From Betaproteobacteria bacterium (GTDB lineage: Bacteria > Pseudomonadota > Gammaproteobacteria > Burkholderiales > Rhodocyclaceae): a stretch of 5,445 nt of DNA. Below are positions 1 to 5,445 of this stretch, in pieces. Within the stretch, counting starts at the first letter, position 1. The number at the start of each line of letters is the position of its first letter. Position numbers and translations under genes: made by a program. The notes under the pieces were generated by a model. The model was not told where the DNA came from. It saw only the letters and a program-made list of their open reading frames with translations, and searched no databases. The stretch lies in the NCBI GenBank assembly GCA_028065725.1, contig JAPTVL010000138.1, forward strand, positions 1-5,445, in the 5' to 3' direction.

Positions 1-50
1 ACCTAGCCATGCGGGAGACCCGCCACACCTATTTTAACCCGGAAGCGGAC

Positions 51-1127
51 CTATTCCTCATCCGCCGGCACGGTCAGCCGGCGTTTTTTCACCGCATCGG
101 CCAGCATCCGCAGCAGCGGGACGGTGTCGTCCCAGCCGATACAGGCGTCGGTAATCGACTTGGCGTATTCCAGCGGCTGGCCGGGGACCAGATCCTGGCG
201 CCCGGCGTTGAGATGGCTTTCGATCATGGCGCCGATGATGCGGGCATCGCCGCCGGCCACCTGCGCTGCGACGTCGGCGCCGACGTCCATCTGGCGCTGG
301 TACTGCTTGCTCGAATTGGCGTGCGAGAAGTCGATCATCAATTGCTGGCGCAGGCCGGACGCCGCCAGTTCGCTGCAGGCCAGGTTGACGCTCGTCGCGT
401 CGTAGTTGGGTGCCTTGCCGCCGCGCAGGATGACATGGGTGTCTTCGTTGCCCGAGGTGCTGAACACGCCGACATGACCCGACTTGGTGATGGAGATGAA
501 ATGGTGGCGCGCGGCCGCCGCCTTGATCGCGTCGACCGCGATCCTGAGACTGCCGTCGGTGCCGTTCTTGAATCCGACCGGGCACGACAGGCCGGACGCC
601 AGCTGGCGGTGCGACTGCGACTCGGTGGTGCGCGCACCGATCGCGCCCCAGCTCACCAGGTCGGCGATGTACTGCGGCGAAATCAGGTCGAGGAATTCGG
701 TCGCGCAGGGCAGGCCGATTTCGTTGATCTCCAGCAACAGCTTGCGCGCCAGCCGCAGGCCTTCGTTGATGTCGAAGCTCTCATCCAGATGCGGGTCGTT
801 GATCAGTCCTTTCCAGCCCACCGTGGTCCGCGGCTTCTCGAAATACACCCGCATCACGAGGATGAGGTCGTGCGCCAGTTCGTCGGCCAGCGGCTTCAGC
901 CTCCTCGCATAATCGAGCGCTGCAACGGGATCGTGGATCGAACAGGGGCCGACGACGATGAACATGCGGTCGTCCGCCCCGCGCAGCACGTCGTGAATGG
1001 CGCTGCGTGCATGCGCCACGTGCGCATGCACGGCTTCGTTCGCGCGCAGTTCGCGCATGATCTGCATCGGGGCGAGCAGTTCGCCGCTCTGCTCGATGCG
1101 GGTGTCGTCGGTTCGGGTGGCAGACAT
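51..1127 (-). CDS. aroG: 3-deoxy-7-phosphoheptulonate (DAHP) synthase, class I, AroG type, phenylalanine-sensitive by sequence
   Basis: This 358-residue cytoplasmic enzyme condenses phosphoenolpyruvate with erythrose 4-phosphate, the committing step of the shikimate pathway. It aligns with E. coli AroG (about 350 residues) almost without gaps, shifted by one residue. Metal ligands are Cys62, His269, Glu303 and Asp327. Substrate-binding residues include Arg93 and Lys98 in RVYFEKPRTT, and Lys187 in PVGFKNGTDG. Other signatures are GPCSIHDP, GARTTESQ, DFSHANSSKQ and SITDACIGW. Ser212 (FISITK) matches AroG Ser211; Phe-inhibited isoenzymes have Ser here and Tyr-inhibited ones have Gly. The N-terminal Asp7-Asp8 pair, part of the AroG Phe pocket, is also kept. 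The ATG has a GGAG ribosome site seven bases upstream (1135-1138). Transcription comes from the right, through the leader peptide and attenuator at 1171-1291. The gene is complete and stands alone in the window. Phe specificity is inferred, not shown. Confidence 0.97.
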   Translation of the reverse strand: MSATRTDDTRIEQSGELLAPMQIMRELRANEAVHAHVAHARSAIHDVLRGADDRMFIVVGPCSIHDPVAALDYARRLKPLADELAHDLILVMRVYFEKPRTTVGWKGLINDPHLDESFDINEGLRLARKLLLEINEIGLPCATEFLDLISPQYIADLVSWGAIGARTTESQSHRQLASGLSCPVGFKNGTDGSLRIAVDAIKAAAARHHFISITKSGHVGVFSTSGNEDTHVILRGGKAPNYDATSVNLACSELAASGLRQQLMIDFSHANSSKQYQRQMDVGADVAAQVAGGDARIIGAMIESHLNAGRQDLVPGQPLEYAKSITDACIGWDDTVPLLRMLADAVKKRRLTVPADEE

Positions 1128-1170
1128 TTTCAGGCTCCGGGTTGTGTGCTTGGCTGCGGCGGCTTCTTAA

Positions 1171-1203
1171 ACGAAAAAACCGCCAGCGGGCTGGCGGTTT
1201 CGT
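1171..1203 (-). terminator. Intrinsic terminator in the aroG leader (attenuator terminator)
   Basis: Read on the minus strand, a ten-base-pair perfect stem (1191-1200 with 1177-1186, core ACCGCCAG / CTGGCGGT) closes on a four-base loop. The run TTTTTT follows immediately, then CGTTT. This is a textbook Rho-independent terminator for transcripts heading towards aroG. Read on the plus strand, the stem is followed only by TTTCG, so it is directional. It sits 43 bases before the aroG start codon and just after the leader peptide, where no upstream gene needs terminating. That position is what marks it as an attenuator. Confidence 0.88.
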
Positions 1204-1244
1204 CAAGGCGTTGCTGCTCGTCTCAGCGCCTCCCGACCGCCTGC
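1190..1244 (-). promoter_or_regulatory. Predicted antiterminator pairing of the aroG attenuator
   Basis: On the minus strand, GCAGGCGGT (1236-1244) lies within leader codons 16-19. It can pair with ACCGCCAGC (1190-1198), the 5' arm of the terminator, in eight of nine positions with one A-A mismatch. The two structures exclude each other. A ribosome held at the Phe codons would leave 1236-1244 free and allow read-through. A ribosome running to the TGA would cover it, so the terminator would form. The logic is inferred by analogy with the phe and trp attenuators; I found the pairing by hand and did not calculate energies. Confidence 0.6.
1206..1231 (-). promoter_or_regulatory. Leader RNA hairpin between leader peptide and terminator
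   Basis: On the minus strand AGGCGCTG (1224-1231) pairs with CAGC and GCCT (1206-1216), with a three-base bulge (aac) and a seven-base loop. The hairpin overlaps the last codons and the stop of the leader peptide. It would lie inside the loop of the antiterminator, or stand beside the terminator. It could act as a pause or spacer hairpin. Eight pairs with a bulge is moderate support. Confidence 0.4.
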
Positions 1245-1291
1245 GGCGTGGGATAAAAGCGGCTAAAAAAGAACATTTCGGCACGAATCAT
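1223..1291 (-). CDS. Phe/Tyr-rich leader peptide of the DAHP synthase attenuator (22 aa)
   Basis: A short reading frame on the aroG strand begins MIRAEMFFFSRFYP and ends GRR before TGA, 22 codons in all. Codons 7-9 are Phe (TTC TTT TTT), codon 12 is Phe and codon 13 is Tyr, so five of seven consecutive codons are Phe or Tyr. This resembles the E. coli PheL leader, and in such systems the peptide itself has no role beyond being translated. Ribosome position on these codons would report charged tRNA-Phe (and tRNA-Tyr). It lies about 95 bases upstream of the aroG start and is followed by an intrinsic terminator. The ribosome site is weak: only GGTAG about nine bases before the first ATG. An in-frame TAG upstream rules out a much longer peptide; the second ATG (1274-1276) is an alternative start. 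Function is inferred from sequence and context. Confidence 0.8.
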   Translation of the reverse strand: MIRAEMFFFSRFYPTPQAVGRR

Positions 1292-1297
1292 GCAAAC

Positions 1298-1327
1298 AGT
1301 CTACCAAAACAGGGAGAATCCCGCCAA
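1298..1327 (-). promoter_or_regulatory. Possible sigma-70 promoter for the aroG leader
   Basis: On the minus strand TTGGCG (1322-1327) and TAGACT (1298-1303) are separated by 18 bases. Each matches four of six positions of the -35 and -10 consensus. It is the best placed pair I see for a transcript entering the leader peptide. It would start transcription at or within a base or two of the leader ATG, leaving almost no 5' leader, which is unusual. The call is tentative. Confidence 0.3.
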
Positions 1328-1430
1328 GCGTCCTTCAAGAGGAATGGGTTCAAGCCAAACAAAACGCCGCAACCACAACGCTCAATCGCATAATCGGGTG
1401 CCGCGAATAATGGAGAACAGTGTCGAAATC

Positions 1431-4400
1431 ATGGCTAACGAGACAGACATTCAGCAAGCAGCGCAGGACATGCGGCGCGACAAGCGCTTCACGGTTTCGC
1501 AGGCGGCCATCATCTCGCAGCCCGGGCAGCCCGAGATCGCCTGTGAAATCCGCGATTTCTGCTTCGGCGGGCTGTTCCTCAAGTTCATCAATCCCGACGC
1601 GGCGATCACCTCGCTGGCCAAGCGCGCCGACGCCGAGGTGGAAATTGTCTTCACCCCGGTGTCGCTCAACACCACCCAGAGTTTCCGCGTGCAGGCGCGA
1701 CTCCAGCGCCTGAGCCCGCTCGGCGTCGGCGTCGCATTCGCCAGCCATCCAATCGACGCGCTGCGTGCGCTGCAAAAATTGCGCATGGCCGAGCATCGGC
1801 AAAAACTGGCCGCCCTGCCCCCCTCCAGCGCGCACCCGCAACTGCGCGAGGCCAGCACCACCCTGCTCGGTGAAACCCTGCTCCAGGTGCACGACCAGAT
1901 GATGCGCGTCCTGGGCGACAAGCTGAACGCAACCGCCCTGCATGCTTCCGGCATAGCTGAACACAGCGGACTGTTGAGTGCAGTGCACGAATTCGGCAAT
2001 CACGCGGCAACCGTGCAAACCCGCTTTGTGCAGCAGGTCATGGATGCGCTGAAGCAGGCGCGCCCGGTGCAAACCCACGCCACCCGCGACACCATGGATG
2101 GCGCACTGGCCCTGGTCGACGAACTGGATTTCGAGGACTGGCTCGCCACCTCGTCCGAAGCCAACAAGCTGGAAGAACAGTTCCGCGAACAACTCGCCGA
2201 CATCGAGCCGCGAATCGGGCAATTGTTCGGCTTCGCCTGCGACCACAGCAACAACCCCTTCGGCCCGGCCGTCATCGGCCATGCCTACCGCAGCGCGCTG
2301 CAGGATGTCCCGGTGCTGGCGCGCGCGCGCCAGGTGGCGTATGCCACGCTGCGCGACGTGCTGTCCGAGCAGCTTGCCCCGCTGTATGCCGAACTGCTGG
2401 CCTTGTTGCCGGTCTCGCCGGCCGAAGTCGAACACCAGCAGCAACCGGTCATGCAGCCGCCCCATGCCACGCCAACGTCACCCGCCGAACCCGCCCAGGC
2501 TGAAGCCCCCGCGCCTGCTGCAGCGCCGTCGCAGGGAACCCTCGGCCGGCTGACCGGTTCGCTGCTGGACTTTTTCCGCGGCCAGCCGGCAACCGCAGCC
2601 CCTGCCGCGGCGCCGCCTGGCACAGCATCCCACCCCGGCAGCGCCCTGCCGGGTTATGCCGCCCAGGGCGCAGCGGGTGCTGGCGGCGGCGCCGAGGGCA
2701 CAGCTGCCAGCCCGCCCATGATGGCGGGCGCACCCGGCGTGGCGCACTCGCCCGTGTTGCAGCGCCTGGCTGCCGCCGGCGCGCTGCCGCCGGCCGTCAC
2801 CCAGGAAATGCAGCGCTCGGTCGACATGTTCGGTGCGCTGTTCGACACCATGCATGCCGAGAAATCGGTCAGCGAGGGCATGCGGCCGTTTTTCCAGCAG
2901 CTGGAAACCAGTCTCATCAAGCTGGCGATGTCCGACCCCCAATTCCTCAACTCGCCCGCCCACCCGGCGCACAAGGTGCTGAACACGCTCGATCGCATCA
3001 GCATGGTGGCGGGCGACGACGGCAAGATCACCGATGCGCGCCTGCTGCGGCTGATGAGCCGCTGGACCGATCGCATCAATGCCGAGGCCGACAAGAATCC
3101 GGGCGTGTTCGAGGAGGCGCGCACCCAGCTCGAGCGCGTGGTCAAGCCGCTTTTGAACGAGCGTGCCGCGCGCGTTTCCCGCCTGCAGGAAATGTGCGAA
3201 GGCCGCCAGCGGGCCGAAGTCGCCAAGCAGCGCATCCTGCGCGAACTGCTGACGCGGCTGGACGAACGTACCGTGCCCAACGCCGTGATCGAACTGCTGA
3301 ACGGCGGCTGGCGCAATGTGCTGTTCATGGCCGAAATGCGCCATGGCGTCGACAGCGACGAGGCGCACGAAGCCTGGCAGGTGTTGCAACAGCTGTGCGC
3401 GTGGCTGGATCCGGAGAACGCCGAGCCGCCTGCCGCCGCCGAGGTCCAGACGCTGCTGCAGCGCATCGACCAGGCGCTCACCCGGGTGTGCGCCGACAAG
3501 TTTGCGCAGGATCGCATCGTCGACCAGCTCGCAGCCACGCTGTTCGACAAAGACAAGTCGCAACACCAGCACACCTCGGTCGCCGCCCGCCTCAACGACG
3601 CTGCCAGCGAGCCCCTGAGCGAAGCGCAGGACCTCCTCGCCGAGCGTCTGCGTGTCGGCGACTGGCTGCAGTTCAAGTCGCTCGACACCCCGCTCAACCT
3701 GATCTGGATCGGCGACCAGCCGCCGGTGTACGTGTTCGCCAACTACCGCGGCATCAAGAAGCTCGACCTCAAGCGCCAGGACCTGCTGCAGTCGCTGGAA
3801 GACGGTGAGGCGCAGTGGACCGAAGACCTGGAACTGCCGCTGATGGACCGTTCCTACAGCGCGATGATCCAGAAGATGCAGCGCGATCTGCTGTGGCAGG
3901 CCTCGCACGACTCCGCCACCGGACTCGCCAACCGCAAGACCTTCTTCCGCGCCATCCGACGCAACTGGCTGCGCAGCCAGGCGACCGACGGCGGTTATGC
4001 CATCGGCGTGATCCAGCTCGACATCAGCACGCCGGCCGGCGAAGCCGCGGGCGCCGAAATCCGCACGCCCATCCTGCGCGAATACGCGCAGTTCATGCCC
4101 GCCCTGCTACCATCCAATGCATTGCTCGCACGCGCAGGCGAATCCGGCATTGCATTCTGGATCGAAGCCGCCGGCCATGCCTCTACCGAGGCGCAGGCCG
4201 AGGCCCTGCTCCACGCAATGACCGCTCAGCCGCAGGAAATCAACGGCACCCGCTACCGTGTCCAGGCCGCAACTGGCCTGATGTGGGCCACCGATTGCCT
4301 CAGCCCCGAGGCGTATTACGACAACGCCAACGCCGCCTGCGCCCGTGCGCGCGAATCCGGTCTGACCGTCATGTCGTACAACAGCGAGGGCAACGACAGC

Positions 4401-5165
4401 GGCGTGCTGGCGCTGGCCGAGTGGGCGCACGAACTGACTGACATCCTCGCCCACAATCAGCTCAGCCTGAACTGCCAGCCGGTCGTCGCCGCGGCCGACG
4501 CAGCTCGCACCCCGCTGTATTACGAAGTGCTGCTGCACCCCGTCACCCACAGCGAGCGCAGCATCGCGACGCGCGACCTCATCGCCGTCGCCGAGCGGCT
4601 GCAGCGCATCACCGAGATCGACCGCTGGGTGGTGAAGAGCGTGCTGCAGTGGATGCGCGCACACCCCGAGCAAACCGCAGCGCTGGGCGGCTTCTCGATC
4701 AACCTCTCCGGCCAGTCAGTCACCAACCCGCTGTTCCTCAAGCTGCTGCTGGCCGATCTGACCCGCGGCGACGTTCCCGGCGACAAGCTCATCTTCGAGA
4801 TCAGCGAAGCCGACGCGGTCGAAGGCCATGCCCAGACCCAGCTGTTCATGCGCCAGCTGCAGCGCCACGGCTGCCGCTTCACCCTGGACGAGTTCGGCGC
4901 CGGCACCAGCTCCTATACCCGCCTGAAGAGCATGAAGCTCGACTACCTGAAGATCGACCGCGCGCTGGTGCGCGAGATCGGCACCAGCATGATCGACGAG
5001 GCGCTGGTGCGGTCGATTCTGGAGACGGGGAGTTTCCTCGGGATCAGGACGGTGGCGGGGTATGTGGAGGATGCGGAGGTGCTGGAGAAGTTGGGGGAGA
5101 TGGGGGTGGATTGCGTGCAGGGATATTTGATTGGGGAGCCGAGGCCGTTGGAGAGTTTGGCCTGA
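1431..5165 (+). CDS. PilZ - DUF1631-like - degenerate GGDEF - degenerate EAL protein, probable cyclic-di-GMP effector
   Basis: This 1244-residue protein has no signal peptide or membrane segment, so it is probably cytoplasmic. Residues 14-115 look like a PilZ domain: RRDKR (15-19) supplies the RxxxR motif and D42-x-C44-x-x-G47 the second one. Residues about 128-330 and 440-820 resemble DUF1631 proteins, judged by motifs such as NGGWRNVLFM, LRVGDWLQF, YVFANYRG and PLMDRSYSAM; an Ala/Pro/Gly-rich linker separates the halves. Residues 824-988 are a GGDEF fold, with HDSATGLANR intact but the signature changed to GESGI. Residues 995-1244 are an EAL domain with EVL, N1091, E1123, E1126, K1174 and Q1230 kept, but R to H1036, the DDFG pair changed to DEFG, and a key Glu replaced by Gly1210. 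It therefore probably binds rather than makes or cleaves c-di-GMP, as FimX or LapD do. Start: GGAGA lies 14 bases upstream of 1431; ATGs at 1410 and 1290 are possible, the latter overlapping the aroG leader. The target process is unknown. Confidence 0.9.
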   Translation: MANETDIQQAAQDMRRDKRFTVSQAAIISQPGQPEIACEIRDFCFGGLFLKFINPDAAITSLAKRADAEVEIVFTPVSLNTTQSFRVQARLQRLSPLGVGVAFASHPIDALRALQKLRMAEHRQKLAALPPSSAHPQLREASTTLLGETLLQVHDQMMRVLGDKLNATALHASGIAEHSGLLSAVHEFGNHAATVQTRFVQQVMDALKQARPVQTHATRDTMDGALALVDELDFEDWLATSSEANKLEEQFREQLADIEPRIGQLFGFACDHSNNPFGPAVIGHAYRSALQDVPVLARARQVAYATLRDVLSEQLAPLYAELLALLPVSPAEVEHQQQPVMQPPHATPTSPAEPAQAEAPAPAAAPSQGTLGRLTGSLLDFFRGQPATAAPAAAPPGTASHPGSALPGYAAQGAAGAGGGAEGTAASPPMMAGAPGVAHSPVLQRLAAAGALPPAVTQEMQRSVDMFGALFDTMHAEKSVSEGMRPFFQQLETSLIKLAMSDPQFLNSPAHPAHKVLNTLDRISMVAGDDGKITDARLLRLMSRWTDRINAEADKNPGVFEEARTQLERVVKPLLNERAARVSRLQEMCEGRQRAEVAKQRILRELLTRLDERTVPNAVIELLNGGWRNVLFMAEMRHGVDSDEAHEAWQVLQQLCAWLDPENAEPPAAAEVQTLLQRIDQALTRVCADKFAQDRIVDQLAATLFDKDKSQHQHTSVAARLNDAASEPLSEAQDLLAERLRVGDWLQFKSLDTPLNLIWIGDQPPVYVFANYRGIKKLDLKRQDLLQSLEDGEAQWTEDLELPLMDRSYSAMIQKMQRDLLWQASHDSATGLANRKTFFRAIRRNWLRSQATDGGYAIGVIQLDISTPAGEAAGAEIRTPILREYAQFMPALLPSNALLARAGESGIAFWIEAAGHASTEAQAEALLHAMTAQPQEINGTRYRVQAATGLMWATDCLSPEAYYDNANAACARARESGLTVMSYNSEGNDSGVLALAEWAHELTDILAHNQLSLNCQPVVAAADAARTPLYYEVLLHPVTHSERSIATRDLIAVAERLQRITEIDRWVVKSVLQWMRAHPEQTAALGGFSINLSGQSVTNPLFLKLLLADLTRGDVPGDKLIFEISEADAVEGHAQTQLFMRQLQRHGCRFTLDEFGAGTSSYTRLKSMKLDYLKIDRALVREIGTSMIDEALVRSILETGSFLGIRTVAGYVEDAEVLEKLGEMGVDCVQGYLIGEPRPLESLA

Positions 5166-5174
5166 GGCTGCCCT

Positions 5175-5220
5175 GTCATTGCGAGCACCCGTAGGGCATA
5201 AACGCAGCGAAGCAATCCAG
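5175..5220. repeat. Dispersed intergenic repeat of the CATTGCGAG ... GAAGCAATCCAG type
   Basis: Ten bases after the stop codon of the large gene, the sequence runs from GTCATTGCGAGCACCCG to GCGAAGCAATCCAG. ATTGC (5178-5182) and GCAAT (5212-5216) form inverted ends, and GC/GC pairs further in. I recognise this as a short palindromic intergenic repeat found in many copies in various proteobacterial genomes. Only one copy is in the window, so repetition rests on recognition rather than on the sequence shown. It may serve as a weak 3' hairpin for the gene upstream. Confidence 0.6.
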
Positions 5221-5303
5221 TCTGTGGTTAGGCGCGGAGCACGTTTGAGTAGTGAGTGTTTCGCAGGACCACGGGCCGTTGGCCGGGGGTAGCCCGGCAG
5301 CTA

Positions 5304-5337
5304 GTCACTTTCTTTTGTCTCGCCAAAAGAAAGTAAC
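5304..5337. repeat. Perfect 11-bp inverted repeat, extended to 13 of 14 pairs
   Basis: ACTTTCTTTTG (5307-5317) is the exact reverse complement of CAAAAGAAAGT (5324-5334), with the six-base loop TCTCGC. Past one C/A mismatch, two more pairs extend the stem to 5304-5337. The stem is AT-rich and not followed by a T-run, so it is a poor terminator. It seems to be the core palindrome of the surrounding repeat. Confidence 0.8.
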
Positions 5338-5392
5338 CCAAGAAAAGGCGACCCCGACATCCCCGAATTCCCGAAAATCGAGCCCGCCGGAC

Positions 5393-5438
5393 GGGCGGCG
5401 AAGAACTCGCCCCGCCTTGCTGTTTTTAATTGGTTTTT
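5393..5438 (+). terminator. Terminator-like GC hairpin followed by T-runs
   Basis: GGCGA (5397-5401) pairs with TCGCC (5407-5411) around a five-base loop. A small bulge then allows GGC (5394-5396) to pair with GCC (5414-5416). T-rich sequence follows (TTGCTGTTTTTAATTGG, then TTTTTT to 5438). On the plus strand it could stop transcripts leaving the large gene about 230 bases upstream. The distance, the bulge and its position inside a repeat block leave this uncertain. Confidence 0.35.
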
Positions 5439-5445
5439 TGTGGGC

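Larger units (their letters stand above)
5275..5445. repeat. Second dispersed repeat-like block, rich in hairpins, running off the window
   Basis: This non-coding block contains a six-pair hairpin, GCCGGG (5282-5287) with CCCGGC (5293-5298). The longer palindrome described separately follows, then AAGAAAAGGCGACCCC and a GC-rich hairpin with T-runs. The sequence ACTTTCTTTTG ... CAAAAGAAAGTAACC ... AAAAGGCGACCCC is familiar to me as a multicopy intergenic element in beta- and gammaproteobacteria. Translated it gives only broken, basic peptides with stops, and I see no gene in 5166-5445. The right end is cut by the window. Confidence 0.55.

Noticed and set aside
11..23. GCGGG-AGA-CCCGC hairpin as the aroG terminator
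   Set aside because: The stem has five pairs with a three-base loop and no T-run follows on the minus strand, and the window ends too soon to judge.
9..1256. Open frame of 415 codons on the plus strand across the DAHP synthase
   Set aside because: It is the antisense of a clearly conserved enzyme gene, and its translation matches no family I know. Long antisense frames are expected where third positions are G or C.
1389..1394. CATAAT as a -10 element for the large gene
   Set aside because: It matches five of six positions, but nothing like TTGACA lies 16-18 bases upstream, so I do not call a promoter.
1290..1430. Longer N-terminus of the large protein from ATG 1290 or 1344
   Set aside because: The extra residues are polar and low in complexity, there is no well-spaced ribosome site, and 1290 would overlap the aroG leader peptide on the other strand. 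The ATG at 1410 remains possible.
2478..3908. Open frame of 476 codons on the minus strand inside the large gene
   Set aside because: It is antisense to the DUF1631-like region, rich in Gln/Arg/His/Val as such shadows are, and has no domain motif.
4943..5215. 90-codon minus-strand frame spanning the gene end and the repeat
   Set aside because: It is antisense to the conserved EAL C-terminus and takes its start from repeat DNA.

Overview
The window looks like a stretch of chromosome from a GC-rich betaproteobacterium, perhaps of the Thiobacillus / Nitrosomonadales kind. This rests on the high third-position GC, the AroG-type DAHP synthase, and a large PilZ/DUF1631/GGDEF/EAL protein of a sort I associate with betaproteobacteria. 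The genus is a guess; I have no rRNA or marker gene to settle it.

Layout: two divergent genes share a regulatory intergenic region of about 300 bp, and dispersed-repeat DNA follows. (1) 51-1127 on the minus strand is a complete class I 3-deoxy-7-phosphoheptulonate (DAHP) synthase, the first enzyme of aromatic amino-acid synthesis. Its catalytic and metal-binding residues are intact, and it carries the Ser that marks phenylalanine-inhibited isoenzymes. (2) 1171-1291 on the minus strand, just upstream, reads as a transcription attenuator. A 22-codon leader peptide with Phe-Phe-Phe, then Phe-Tyr, precedes a GC-rich hairpin followed by six T. A segment inside the leader codons can pair with the 5' arm of that terminator. 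(3) 1431-5165 on the plus strand is a 1244-residue cytoplasmic protein: PilZ, a DUF1631-like core split by an Ala/Pro-rich linker, a degenerate GGDEF and a degenerate EAL domain. It looks like a cyclic-di-GMP-sensing effector rather than an enzyme. (4) 5166-5445 holds no gene and consists of dispersed-repeat-like sequence with several hairpins.

How they work together: the DAHP synthase appears to be controlled by phenylalanine twice, by attenuation through charged tRNA-Phe and by allosteric feedback. The divergent c-di-GMP protein has no evident metabolic link to it. The most notable items are the unannotated Phe/Tyr attenuator and the multi-domain c-di-GMP protein, whose two enzymatic domains both look inactivated while its overall architecture is kept.
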